A stretch of DNA of 64,000 nucleotides. Origin: Seinonella peptonophila. Lineage in GTDB: Bacteria; Bacillota; Bacilli; Thermoactinomycetales; Thermoactinomycetaceae. Position 1 is the first letter of the stretch. The number at the start of each line of letters is the position of its first letter. The notes under the pieces were generated by a model. It was not told the DNA's origin. It saw only the letters and a program-made list of their open reading frames with translations, and ran no database searches. This document shows positions 55,047 through 63,112 of the stretch, piece by piece. The stretch is taken from assembly GCF_900129355.1 (NCBI RefSeq), contig NZ_FQVL01000002.1:372001-436000 (forward strand), in the 5' to 3' direction. Made by a program: the position numbers and the translations under genes.

Positions 55047-55778
55047 TCACCCTTTATGATTATAGTTCCTTTCTACCACAAATCGCGCTCGATCCCCACG
55101 AAACACAGTCTCAGAATATTCAATCGGTTGGTCATCAGCCAAATAAGCGATAGTTTCCAGATAGAAACAAGGATCGTTTTGAAGAATGCTTAACTGACTG
55201 GCAATCAAATGATTCGCATGGATCAATTCGATTTGTTCAACTGTACGATGGATTTTCAAAGAAAATTGATGATCTAACAAACGATAGAGTGACTGCTCAC
55301 ATCCCTCTCTTTGCAATCCAGGTGTAGATGACCAAGGTAAGTAGGCGACTTCATATTGAAGTGGCTCTTCATTTGCATAGCGCAACCGTTCTAAACGATT
55401 GACTGGCTCACCTACCTTCACATTTAAAATACCCGCTATTTTCTCATTCGCCGGGACAACTTCTAACTGAACAACCCGGATATTTGGTTGCTTACCTTGC
55501 AAGAGCAACTGATCCTGAAAACTTTCTACTGTAGAGGTGAGGATTTGATCCACTTTATGATTGGCAACAAAAGTACCTTTTCCTTGTTGTTTATATACAT
55601 AACCTTCCAAAGCAAGCTCCTGTAAGGCAGTTCGAATCGTGGTTCGACTCACAGCAAACCGCTCACAAAACTCCGCTTCAGTTGGCAGCTTTGAATGAGG
55701 TGGCTTATGACGAATCAGCTCAATCATTCGATCTTTTACCTCACTATATAACGCTTTACCTGCCTGTTTCTCGATCAC
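55047..55778 (-). CDS. GntR/HutC-family regulator with UTRA domain
   Basis: 243 residues, GTG start with AAGGGAG upstream. Winged helix at residues 10-75 (KLPTEAEFCERFAVSRTTIR, ALEGYVYKQQGKGTFVANH), UTRA ligand domain from about 95 (VGEPVNRLERLRYANEEPLQ, PIEYSETVFRGDRARFVV). Close in layout to NagR/YvoA, which senses amino-sugar phosphates. It probably represses both itself and the divergent GH4-PTS operon through the three TTGTnATAACAA sites. Confidence 0.9.
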   Translation of the reverse strand: MIEKQAGKALYSEVKDRMIELIRHKPPHSKLPTEAEFCERFAVSRTTIRTALQELALEGYVYKQQGKGTFVANHKVDQILTSTVESFQDQLLLQGKQPNIRVVQLEVVPANEKIAGILNVKVGEPVNRLERLRYANEEPLQYEVAYLPWSSTPGLQREGCEQSLYRLLDHQFSLKIHRTVEQIELIHANHLIASQLSILQNDPCFYLETIAYLADDQPIEYSETVFRGDRARFVVERNYNHKG

Positions 55779-55816
55779 AAGTATAAACTCCCTTCAGCGC
55801 AAATAAAATAATTCTA

Positions 55817-55828
55817 TTGTCATAACAA
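55817..55828. promoter_or_regulatory. Operator copy 1 (TTGTCATAACAA)
   Basis: One mismatch from the perfect palindrome at 55969, and 39 bp upstream of the UTRA regulator start, so well placed for autoregulation. Confidence 0.55.
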
Positions 55829-55882
55829 TTGCTAACCATTACTACTATTTATCTTAGCGGAAAAAATGGATAAAATCACCTT

Positions 55883-55896
55883 TGTAAACGCTAACA
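55883..55896. promoter_or_regulatory. CcpA cre site
   Basis: TGTAAACGCTAACA matches the consensus TGWAANCGNTNWCA at every position. It lies in the divergent promoter region of the amino-sugar system and indicates glucose repression. Confidence 0.8.
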
Positions 55897-55947
55897 AAAA
55901 TAGATAGACATCTGCTCATATTTTTATTATGATAATACCATCAAATA

Positions 55948-55980
55948 TTGTAATAACAAATATTAAACTTGTTATAACAA
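55948..55980. promoter_or_regulatory. Operator copies 2 and 3
   Basis: TTGTAATAACAA (55948-55959) and the perfect palindrome TTGTTATAACAA (55969-55980) are 21 bp apart, two turns of the helix. They lie 69-100 bp upstream of the GH4 start, where the promoter should be. Confidence 0.6.
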
Positions 55981-56048
55981 ATTAATCACCCTACTATGCA
56001 ATAGACAAACAAGATTTAGTTGAACAACATGGTCTGGAGGGAACATTT

Positions 56049-57374
56049 ATGAGTTTGAAAGTGGTCATTATTGGAGGCGGCTCCAGCTACACACCCGAAA
56101 TTATTGAAGGCTTTATCAATCGTTACCAATCTTTCCCTTGTACTGAGATTGTCCTTGTCGATATTCCTGCAGGATTGGAAAAACTAAAAATTATCACTGC
56201 ACTTGCAAAACGGATGATAAAACGAGTAAAACTTCCGATTCAGCTCAGCATGACTCTTGACCGTCGATCCGCATTAAAGGGTGCTGATTTTGTCACAACA
56301 CAAATACGAGTGGGTGGATTAGCAGCGAGAGAAAAAGATGAACGTATCCCATTAAGTCATGGTGTCATCGGTCAAGAAACAAATGGCGCAGGTGGTATTT
56401 TCAAGGCATTCCGAACGATTCCCATTCTACTTGATATTGCCAAGGATATGCACGAACTCTGTCCCAATGCATGGTTAATCAACTTTACTAACCCAGCCGG
56501 AATCGTAACAGAAGCGCTGATTCAACATAGCCCTCATAAAAGAGTGATCGGTGTATGCAACATTCCTTTCAATATGCGAAATAGCATCGCAGAAATGCTG
56601 GGATGTACAGCAGCCGAAATTGAAATCGAGTTTGTGGGAATGAATCATTTCGTTTTTGGAAAGCGAGTCTGGCAAAATGGGATTGATCGGACACAGGAGG
56701 TGATCAAGAGGCTAATCCAAAACGGTGATCAATACTCTCCAGCCAATATTGTTTCCATAGGTTGGGAGCAAACATTTATTGAATCACTTCAGCTTATTCC
56801 AAATCCCTATCATCAATATTATTTCCAAACGGACGAGGTATTGGCAAAAAGCTTGCAGGCTTTCAAAGAGAACGGAACTCGTGCAGAAATTGTGCAAAAG
56901 ATTGAAGCAGAGCTTTTCCAAAAATACCAAGATCAAGAGTTAGATCATAAACCAGTTGAACTTGAAAAACGCGGAGGTGCCTATTATAGTGATGCAGCAT
57001 GTAATCTTATGAACAGTATCTATAATGATACTGGCGATATCCAGACTGTGAACATCATAAACCAAGGTGCAATTCCTGATCTACCTGCAACAGCAGTCAT
57101 TGAAGCAAATGCCCGAATCAGCCGGAAAGGACCACAGCCACTTGCAATTGGACCACTCCCTCGCTCCATACGCGGGATGATCCAACAGATGAAAGCATTT
57201 GAAGAACTCGTTGTTGAAGCAGCAATTAGCGGAAATTACCAGGTTGCTTACCAAGCAATGATCATGAATCCATTAATTCCTAGTGATCAGAAAGCAAAGA
57301 CCATCCTGGATGAAATGTTAGAAGCACATCGAAAAGATTTACCTCAGTTTCATCTTCATTCATTCAAATTCTAA
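56049..57374 (+). CDS. GH4 family NAD-dependent 6-phospho-beta-glucosidase
   Basis: 441 residues, ATG 7 nt after CTGGAGGG. Rossmann motif VVIIGGGSSYTPEIIEG at the N-terminus, TNGAGGIFKAFRTIP, LINFTNPAG, and the metal ligands Cys170 (GVCNIP) and His200 (NHF), matching the Cys171/His200 pair of the family. The class uses NAD and a divalent metal in an oxidation-elimination mechanism. Relatives: B. subtilis LicH, E. coli ChbF. With a ChbG-type deacetylase next door, the likely substrate is phosphorylated (mono-deacetylated) chitobiose. Cellobiose-6-phosphate remains possible. First gene of the PTS operon. Confidence 0.92.
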   Translation: MSLKVVIIGGGSSYTPEIIEGFINRYQSFPCTEIVLVDIPAGLEKLKIITALAKRMIKRVKLPIQLSMTLDRRSALKGADFVTTQIRVGGLAAREKDERIPLSHGVIGQETNGAGGIFKAFRTIPILLDIAKDMHELCPNAWLINFTNPAGIVTEALIQHSPHKRVIGVCNIPFNMRNSIAEMLGCTAAEIEIEFVGMNHFVFGKRVWQNGIDRTQEVIKRLIQNGDQYSPANIVSIGWEQTFIESLQLIPNPYHQYYFQTDEVLAKSLQAFKENGTRAEIVQKIEAELFQKYQDQELDHKPVELEKRGGAYYSDAACNLMNSIYNDTGDIQTVNIINQGAIPDLPATAVIEANARISRKGPQPLAIGPLPRSIRGMIQQMKAFEELVVEAAISGNYQVAYQAMIMNPLIPSDQKAKTILDEMLEAHRKDLPQFHLHSFKF

Positions 57375-57408
57375 CGGGTCAAAATTCTACTAGGAGGGTA
57401 ACTACTAT

Positions 57409-58691
57409 ATGAGTAAAGCGATGCAATTATTGGAAGAAAAGTTTATGCCAGTCGCTGGAAGAATAGGCTCACAACGTCATCTTATTGCAATTCGTGATGG
57501 ATTTGTCGCGATTATGCCGCTCATTATCGTGGGTTCCTTGGTTATCCTAATCAACAACTTTCCAGTTCCTGCTTTTCAACAACTGATGGCCTATCTCTTT
57601 GGCGATACATGGAAAACTGTAGGAGGAAATGTTTGGAATGGCTCTTTCGCCATTATGTCACTATTGGTCGCTGGATCAATCAGCTATAAGTTGGCTCGTT
57701 CTTACGATGTAGATGGTTTATCTGCTGTATTGGTCACCATAATCCCGTTGTAACGGATCCAAAAACACAAGAACAGGGTATTTCTCTTACTTGGTCAGGG
57801 GCACAAGGACTCTTTGTCGCTTTGATTACATCGCTTGTCATAACTGAATTCTTTCGTTTACTCTTTCACTCTAAATTTACTATCCGCATGCCAAAGACTG
57901 TTCCTGATGGCATCGTTAAATCATTTAAAGCCTTAGTTCCTGCTCTTATCATCCTGCTTGGAGTTGGACTGTTCCAAACTTTATTAACAGTACTTGCTGA
58001 GACTAGCCTACATCAATTGATCTTCGATACGATTCAAAAACCAATTCAATCACTCTCTAACTCTTTACCAGCAGCATTAATTATTGCTTTTCTCAACCAC
58101 TTTCTTTGGTTTTTTGGATTACATGGTACAAATATTTTAGGACCGATTCTCGACTCCACCTATCTACCCTTGATCGAAAAAAATCAACAATTATTTGCAC
58201 ATGGAACGAGTGCCTTCGATGTACCCTATATTGTAACGAAGCCATTCTTTGATTCTTATGTCTTTTTAGGCGGCTCTGGGGCTACCATTGCTTTATTAAT
58301 TGCGATTTTCATTTCCGTAAAGATCAAGCAATACCGTACCATTGCAAATCTCTCCGCCCCAGCAGGAATTTTTAATATTAATGAACCAGTTTTATTTGGA
58401 CTACCTATTGTCCTAAACCCGATGCTATTGATTCCATTTATTTTAACACCCATAGTACTTACTTTGAGTTCATACTTTGCAATTAGCCTTGGGTTTGTTC
58501 CTAAGACCGTTGCTATCTTGCCTTGGACGACACCGCCGCTTATCAGTGGATATCTGGTAACAGGCGGTCACATCAGTGGTGTGATCCTACAGTTGATCAA
58601 TTTGACAATTGCCGTTTTATTGTATCTACCCTTTATCAAATCAGCAGAAAAAGCGCTATTAAAAGCTAATCCAATAACGGAAGGGGAATGA
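57409..58691 (+). pseudogene. PTS cellobiose/chitobiose-type IIC permease, frameshifted
   Basis: The first frame gives 114 residues (MSKAMQLLEEKFMPVAGRIG ... DGLSAVLVTIIPL) and stops at 57751. The second frame continues the same permease from 57747 (VVTDPKTQEQGISLTWSGAQ) to 58691, with the EIIC hallmarks WFFGLHGTNILGP, NEPVLFGLPIVLNPMLLIPF and TTPPLISGYL. Restoring one base in the CCC near 57744 would fuse them into about 427 residues, near full length (about 450). It is either a sequencing slip or a recent inactivating mutation. Without it the operon lacks its membrane channel, although IIA and IIB are intact. Confidence 0.88.
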
Positions 58692-58693
58692 TG

Positions 58694-59017
58694 ATGTCTC
58701 AACCTTCTACATTAGCTGAGATCTCTTTTCAATTGATTCTTCATGCTGGCGATGCTCGATCATCAGCAATGGAGGCAATTCAAGCCGCAAAAGCAGGCGA
58801 CTATCCAGCAGCAAAAGAAAAGTTAGCAGCAGCAGAAGAATCTTTTCGAAAAGCTCACCATGTGCAAACAGGTTTACTTCAGCAAGAAGCTGCTGGAAAT
58901 GAACAAGCGCCGTCTATTCTACTCATTCATGCACAGGATCATCTCATGACTTCAATGACGGTAAAAGATTTAGCACAAGAATTTGTTGAACTCTATCAGC
59001 AAATATCTACAAAATAA
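58694..59017 (+). CDS. PTS lactose/cellobiose-type IIA component
   Basis: 107 residues from the third of three adjacent ATGs (58694), the best spaced from AAGGGGA. All-helical IIA of the Lac family: HAGDARSSAMEAIQAAKAGD at the start and LLIHAQDHLMTSM, with the conserved His pair at residues 79 and 83 by this start, one of which accepts phosphate from HPr. It overlaps the end of the IIC frame by ATGA-type coupling if the first ATG is used. Confidence 0.92.
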   Translation: MSQPSTLAEISFQLILHAGDARSSAMEAIQAAKAGDYPAAKEKLAAAEESFRKAHHVQTGLLQQEAAGNEQAPSILLIHAQDHLMTSMTVKDLAQEFVELYQQISTK

Positions 59018-59071
59018 AGGAGGGAATCTGTTACGAGCATCTCAAATCTTTCGCTTTCCTCTTCGTAACAG
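59016..59071 (+). promoter_or_regulatory. Ribosome site separated from the IIB start by a 44-nt hairpin
   Basis: A very strong AAAGGAGGG (59016-59024) ends 55 nt before the IIB ATG. A perfect 9-bp stem fills the interval: CTGTTACGA (59028-59036) and TCGTAACAG (59063-59071) with a 26-nt loop. Folding it out leaves 11 nt between site and start, close to normal. No other convincing ribosome site is seen near the ATG. Confidence 0.65.
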
Positions 59072-59079
59072 AGCGACCA

Positions 59080-59403
59080 ATGAATATACTATTAGTTTGT
59101 TCTGCTGGTATGTCAACCAGTATTCTAGTCAATAAAATGCAGCAAGCAGCATCCAAGCAAAATATTGAAGTCCAGATCGAAGCACTTTCAGAAGCCGATT
59201 TAAAGTCAAAACTCGATCAAGCGGATGTTATTCTGATTGGGCCACAAGTGCGATATCTGAAAACACAGATTCAAAAAAAGGCAAAACCACACCAAATACC
59301 AGTCGATGTGATTGATTCGATTGCTTATGGGACAATGGATGGTGATAAAGTGCTAGCTCAAGCGAAAGGCTTAATTGAAAAGAAAAAACCAGGAGTATTA
59401 TGA
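59080..59403 (+). CDS. PTS lactose/cellobiose-type IIB component
   Basis: 107 residues. MNILLVCSAGMSTSILVNKM gives the phosphocysteine Cys7 and its P-loop; VILIGPQVRYLKTQIQKKA is the typical central strand. The ATG is certain because the canonical N-terminus begins here. Its last codons (KKPGVL) and stop lie inside the 24-bp direct repeat that flanks the 59.4 kb element, so the coding end was preserved during insertion. Receives phosphate from IIA and passes it to the disaccharide bound by IIC. Confidence 0.92.
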   Translation: MNILLVCSAGMSTSILVNKMQQAASKQNIEVQIEALSEADLKSKLDQADVILIGPQVRYLKTQIQKKAKPHQIPVDVIDSIAYGTMDGDKVLAQAKGLIEKKKPGVL

Positions 59404-59703
59404 CTCCTGATTTCAGACTGAAGAAAAACCAATATTTTGGTTAAAAATCATGGAAAATAAAGCATGTTTTTGCAATGTAGCCCGACTTTCAGGCGCTACC
59501 AAGCCACGACTGTGTAGCGAAGAATAGGTGGTAGTACTGTCTGAGGCGATAGCCGAGTTGATACCACCCTGAGCGAGCAGTCGTGGCGCCTAGAATACTT
59601 CTATGCAGCCTGAACTGGAGGCGAAATGCAAAGCTTGACTCACAGAAATGAAGGCTACTTATACTTTGTCTACAAGCTGAAACCAGGAGTATTATGACTC
59701 CTG
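59386..59703. repeat. Terminator-nested repeat element, copy 3, with 24-bp direct repeats
   Basis: Identical 24-bp copies (59386-59409 and 59680-59703; AAACCAGGAG...GACTCCTG) flank a 270-bp element. It starts near TTTCAGACTGAAGAAAAA and ends TTTGTCTACAAGCTGA, sharing both ends with the 22.4 kb element. The two ends are imperfect inverted repeats, about 14 of 18 positions. The core differs from the other copies and is highly structured: GCCACGACTG / CAGTCGTGGC and GGTGGTA / TACCACC stems. The left copy ends the IIB gene; the right copy ends the convergent 59692-59973 gene. No open frame of note inside. Confidence 0.85.
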
Positions 59704-59710
59704 GTTTTTT
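59680..59710. terminator. Terminator hairpin (right copy)
   Basis: AACCAGGAGT / ACTCCTGGTT (10 bp) followed by a T-run on the plus strand. In the left copy one G-to-A change at the base breaks the stem and the T-run is gone. Confidence 0.8.
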
Positions 59711-59973
59711 CTTTTTTGCAAAGTTTTTTGTAAGATGTTCGTTAAATCAACCTCTTTCTCGGCACCTTGATAAGAAAAGTTTACAAATTGATAGGCAGGT
59801 TCTAATCCTTCCTCCTCTTCTTCATACAAATCTAAAAGAAAATCGCATATCTTTTCATGATAATCATCACTTAATTGATTTGGATGGTCGATTTCAAAGT
59901 CAAATTCATGTTGATCCACAAGCATTAACCCATTATCTGCTTTCATTTTCATCATATAAACAACTTCAATCAT
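59692..59973 (-). CDS. Small acidic hypothetical protein
   Basis: 93 residues from ATG 59973 (MIEVVYMMKMKADNG), with GGAG 7 nt upstream; the in-frame extension to 60090 has no site and would add a spurious hydrophobic stretch. Strongly acidic middle (FDFEIDHPNQLSDDYHEKI, LYEEEEEGLEP) and a basic tail (LQKTLQKRKNQES). No recognised motif. The stop codon is inside the right direct repeat of the 59.4 kb element. Confidence 0.6.
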   Translation of the reverse strand: MIEVVYMMKMKADNGLMLVDQHEFDFEIDHPNQLSDDYHEKICDFLLDLYEEEEEGLEPAYQFVNFSYQGAEKEVDLTNILQKTLQKRKNQES

Positions 59974-60115
59974 CCCTAATCTCCAATCTATAAGTAATAA
60001 TAACAGCCGCCCTGCCAAATCGATTGTTTCATCATACAGTAGAAAAAAGCCGGCATTAGAATATGTATTTTCAGATATAAAAATATACATTTTAAGCGGA
60101 AGGAGGTGCTAACTA

Positions 60116-60856
60116 GTGACAGATATAACACGAAAACTAGATAATACTTTTCTACTCAGTCATCATCCAAGACTCCGAAACCACCTGCCAGAGACAACAG
60201 CCCTCTCCATTAATAGCTTACGTTATATGTTACAAAGACATCAATATCTATATGTAAAACCTGATAATTCTTGTCAAGGCAAAGGTATTCTACGAATCGA
60301 TGCTCATGAAGATGGGAGATATCAGCTTACATCACGTGATCATAATCGTTCTTACAAAGCATCATCCTTACAAAATCTATGGAAGCGAATTCAGCGCATA
60401 AAAAGAAAAAATCGTCCTTACATCATTCAACAAGGAATTGAAAGTAGAACAAAAACAGGTCGCCTTTTTGACATTCGTGTTCACCTGACTCGCATTCACA
60501 ATCAATGGGAAATTGGAGGATTCATCGGTCGAGTCGCAACAGAAAAAGGGATTGCAACAAATGCATATAGTGGCGGTATACCTGTTTCCATACCACGACT
60601 ATTTCATCACCATTTAAACTATCCTCATTGGAAACAAAAACAATTAATAGATCAACTATCCTATCTTTCACACATTGCAACACATATCATTAGCTCTCAT
60701 TATCCAAAATGGAATGAATTCGGACTGGATATTGGAATCGATGAAAGAGGACATCCCTGGATCTACGAAATCAACATTTATCCAGGACTCTATGTATTTC
60801 GAAATGAAAAAGAGCTACTCCACAAATTGCGTTATATGCGAAAAATTGCGGCTTAA
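60116..60856 (+). CDS. YheC/YheD-family ATP-grasp protein (spore coat associated)
   Basis: 246 residues; GTG start with a textbook AAGGAGGTG. Family marks: YLYVKPDNSCQGKGILRI, YIIQQGIESRTKTGRLFDIR, IGRVATEKGIATNAYSGGIP and EFGLDIGIDERGHPWIYEIN, the ATP-grasp metal-binding end. YheC and YheD of B. subtilis are found with the spore coat; the ligase reaction is not known. Good evidence that the organism makes endospores. Confidence 0.88.
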   Translation: MTDITRKLDNTFLLSHHPRLRNHLPETTALSINSLRYMLQRHQYLYVKPDNSCQGKGILRIDAHEDGRYQLTSRDHNRSYKASSLQNLWKRIQRIKRKNRPYIIQQGIESRTKTGRLFDIRVHLTRIHNQWEIGGFIGRVATEKGIATNAYSGGIPVSIPRLFHHHLNYPHWKQKQLIDQLSYLSHIATHIISSHYPKWNEFGLDIGIDERGHPWIYEINIYPGLYVFRNEKELLHKLRYMRKIAA

Positions 60857-60884
60857 TCAGCTTGGCTCCTCATTTATATGTCAC

Positions 60885-61628
60885 TCAAACCCCCTCCAAC
60901 ATGCCAAATCCCTGACTAGACAAACTTCCTGCACCGGATTCATAAAGCACCTGCTGAACGCGCGGAGGAGCCTCTACATATAACGGTATTTCGTATCCTT
61001 TAATCTTCTTCTCCTTATATTCAAGTAGGGTGGCAGCCTTACGTAATTGAAATTTCTCAGGATCTAACAAACGCAAGCGAATAAACGTATCCTCAGAAAT
61101 TCGTTCATGCCATTTTAAAAAGTACCAATTGGCCACAGATTTACGCAATTGATCATAAAAATCACTTTCTAAAGGATGACAAAAATGGAGTTTTCCTTCA
61201 ATTTGCAATGGGACTACAATCGGACTAATACTCCGATATCGCATCTTTTCAGAAAAGGTAATCGCTTTCATAACTTGTATACTTTGTAGTGGTAAATGTA
61301 GATCTAATAGCTGAAACTCGCCTAATTTCCACATTCCTTCCATTAAGCGGCGGATAATTTGTGGATTAATTGAATCAACCTGGAACGTGACATGCCCTTG
61401 CACCTCCATATGTGTGGTGCGGTTTCGCCGTGAGGCAAAACGTAGCCGGGAAAAAACAATAGGCTTAAACGTACGACCATGATACTTTAGTCCTTCTTGA
61501 TGAAGCCAAGTACCGAGTTTAGGATCAACTAAGGTAATGCATCGATACAAATAGCTACTCACTGCATAGTTAAGCGAATATGGAAGAGATGCTTCCTTTG
61601 GTAAAAAACAGGTTACTTTAATTCGCAT
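60885..61628 (-). CDS. cas6: CRISPR-associated endoribonuclease Cas6 (orphan)
   Basis: 247 residues from ATG 61628 (MRIKVTCFLPKEASLPYSLN), with GAGAGGTG upstream. Cas6 pattern: N-terminal strand and LNYAVSSYLYRCI, GTWLHQEG, FKPIVFSRLRF, and the C-terminal Gly-rich RNA-binding loop GAGSLSSQGFGMLE. Cas6 cuts CRISPR repeat RNA to make guide RNAs. No array and no other cas gene is in the 64 kb, so it either serves an array elsewhere in the genome or is a remnant. Confidence 0.88.
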   Translation of the reverse strand: MRIKVTCFLPKEASLPYSLNYAVSSYLYRCITLVDPKLGTWLHQEGLKYHGRTFKPIVFSRLRFASRRNRTTHMEVQGHVTFQVDSINPQIIRRLMEGMWKLGEFQLLDLHLPLQSIQVMKAITFSEKMRYRSISPIVVPLQIEGKLHFCHPLESDFYDQLRKSVANWYFLKWHERISEDTFIRLRLLDPEKFQLRKAATLLEYKEKKIKGYEIPLYVEAPPRVQQVLYESGAGSLSSQGFGMLEGV

Positions 61629-61815
61629 ATATATCACCTCTCCCATCAGTCGAACATCGCCAAATAAGCAAATCTCACAATGATGATAATCTGCGAAGCG
61701 TACATATTTAATTTGAATTTATACTATAAGCGATGATTCTTATTATTTATCATAATACAATGAGAAAAATACAAAAAGGCGTTAAAAATTTTCTTTATAT
61801 TAACTAAAAATTCAA

Positions 61816-61851
61816 TAAAAAAACTACCAACCTATGTGGTCAGTAGTTTTC
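61816..61851 (-). terminator. Terminator of the 55-residue gene
   Basis: AAAACTACCAACC and GGTCAGTAGTTTT pair over 13 positions with a mismatch, followed by a T-run on the minus strand. Confidence 0.75.
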
Positions 61852-61863
61852 GTCTATTATCTA

Positions 61864-62031
61864 TTAACTTCTCATCACTTTCATTTTCAATTCTCTATGC
61901 ATACGGCGTAGTTGTTTAATCTCTTCATGCAAGTCATATTGTGCTAGAAATTCATGACGTTCGCAAGCTAGGTTATATTCGCGCATTGCTAAGGACAACC
62001 GTTCTTCCAGTGCTCTTAATTGCTCTATCAT
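61864..62031 (-). CDS. Short coiled-coil protein
   Basis: 55 residues, read directly from the sequence: begins MIEQLRALEERLSLAMREYN and ends LRRMHRELKMKVMRS. Almost entirely a charged helix with heptad-like Leu, likely a Spo0E-type or other small regulatory helix, but it lacks the SQELD signature of Spo0E phosphatases. AGAGAGGTG lies about 11 nt upstream and a terminator follows closely, so a real gene is likely. The 240-bp gap between it and cas6 shows nothing else. Confidence 0.6.
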   Translation of the reverse strand: MIEQLRALEERLSLAMREYNLACERHEFLAQYDLHEEIKQLRRMHRELKMKVMRS

Positions 62032-62285
62032 CTGAAATGAAGCACCTCTCTTTTTGAAATAAAATCAAAAAACGAAAAACGTTGTACCTATGTATTACCC
62101 GCAACAGATATATAAAAAACCAAAAAAATATACATAACAGCACAAAAAAATGAAGATTTATCAACTTGCCGACAAAATATGTATTAGATTTTCAAAGTTC
62201 GTCATTGACCTAAGGCAAAATTTTGATAGAATAAAGAGCAATTCAACAATTTCTGTTAGACTTCGTCAGGAAGGAGTCACCTATT

Positions 62286-62441
62286 ATGTCAGTGAATCCT
62301 CATTATATTCCGTCCTTTCTCGAAGAATTCAGATCAATGAAACTTGAGATGATGATTCGTGATCTTCATAAATTAAACCCAGATGAATTGATTCGAGTCC
62401 AAAAGGAGATTGAACATCTACTAAATGAACATGAAGAATAA
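62286..62441 (+). CDS. Short helical protein
   Basis: 51 residues (MSVNPHYIPSFLEEFRSMKL ... KEIEHLLNEHEE), ATG 8 nt after GGAAGGAG. Charged helices; the NPDELIRVQKEIEHLL stretch recalls small anti-repressor or Sin/degradation-tag type peptides but is not diagnostic. Overlaps the next gene by 17 bp in another frame, suggesting coupled translation. Confidence 0.6.
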   Translation: MSVNPHYIPSFLEEFRSMKLEMMIRDLHKLNPDELIRVQKEIEHLLNEHEE

Positions 62442-62667
62442 AGATTCTCGTTCATTTGAAATGTTATTGATTGAAACCTATCGTCATATTGATCATTCGC
62501 AAAATTTATTAGAGCAACTGATTGATCATATTGGGCATTCACCCCAATTGATCAGCCATCTTCCAGATGACATCCAAGAATTAGTAAATATAGCCTTGAA
62601 GCTCGATATAGAACAACGAAAAGCACTGCGACTTTTTTTGCAATCTCTTAAAATGAGAAAATCGTAA
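62425..62667 (+). CDS. Small hypothetical helical protein
   Basis: 80 residues. ATG at 62425, or 62431 two codons later; it starts inside the previous gene, so coupling is likely. Content is helical (FEMLLIETYRHIDHSQNLLE, DIQELVNIALKLDIEQRKAL) with no known motif. Ends at a clear terminator. Confidence 0.6.
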   Translation: MNMKNKDSRSFEMLLIETYRHIDHSQNLLEQLIDHIGHSPQLISHLPDDIQELVNIALKLDIEQRKALRLFLQSLKMRKS

Positions 62668-62696
62668 CCCAGCACTCCGACTTGGAATGCTGGGTT
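62666..62696. terminator. Bidirectional terminator
   Basis: AACCCAGCA / TGCTGGGTT with a partly paired inner part, between the convergent 62425-62667 and 62696-63112 genes. Confidence 0.8.
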
Positions 62697-63112
62697 TATC
62701 CATGATCTTTGCTAGCTTTCATTAATCTGCGTGCAAGTAGACTCGTTCGAAAAATCGGATACATTCGCGCAGCATCTACAGCTGTAAAGAGGCGAGTCCC
62801 TGGAACAATGTATCGACTTTCTGTAAAACGGATGTAATCATGTCTTTGAAATAATGCTAAAATCGAATCACATCCATCTTTACCACCAAAATGTTCCTGA
62901 AATAAATGGTTCAAAAAATCTACCGAAATTTTCTTTTGTTCCTGTTTTAAATCTTTATCCAACAGGGGATATATTAATAAGCCCCATAAGATTACCAATG
63001 AAGCCCGTGTAGTTGGGTCCCAACTATGATGCACTGGTCTTTCTTCTGTAAATCGACGATCCGCTTCAATGAGCCATGAACTAATTTCAGACACTGAAGG
63101 TGAATTCACCAT
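62696..63112 (-). CDS. Hypothetical protein
   Basis: 138 residues from ATG 63112 (MVNSPSVSEISSWLIEADRR), with AAAGGAAG close upstream; in-frame codons up to 63184 have no ribosome site. Mostly helical with one weakly hydrophobic stretch (TRASLVILWGLLIYPLLDKD) that could be buried rather than membrane. A later HDYIRFTESRYIVPGTRLF segment looks winged-helix-like. Family not recognised. Confidence 0.6.
   Translation of the reverse strand: MVNSPSVSEISSWLIEADRRFTEERPVHHSWDPTTRASLVILWGLLIYPLLDKDLKQEQKKISVDFLNHLFQEHFGGKDGCDSILALFQRHDYIRFTESRYIVPGTRLFTAVDAARMYPIFRTSLLARRLMKASKDHG

Noticed and set aside
59410-59679. Known structured RNA such as 6S, tmRNA or a riboswitch
   Set aside because: The strong stems do not fit a consensus I recognise, and the terminal repeats with target duplication fit a mobile element better.
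61630-62285. Possible CRISPR array near cas6
   Set aside because: No regularly spaced repeats were found on either side of the gene.
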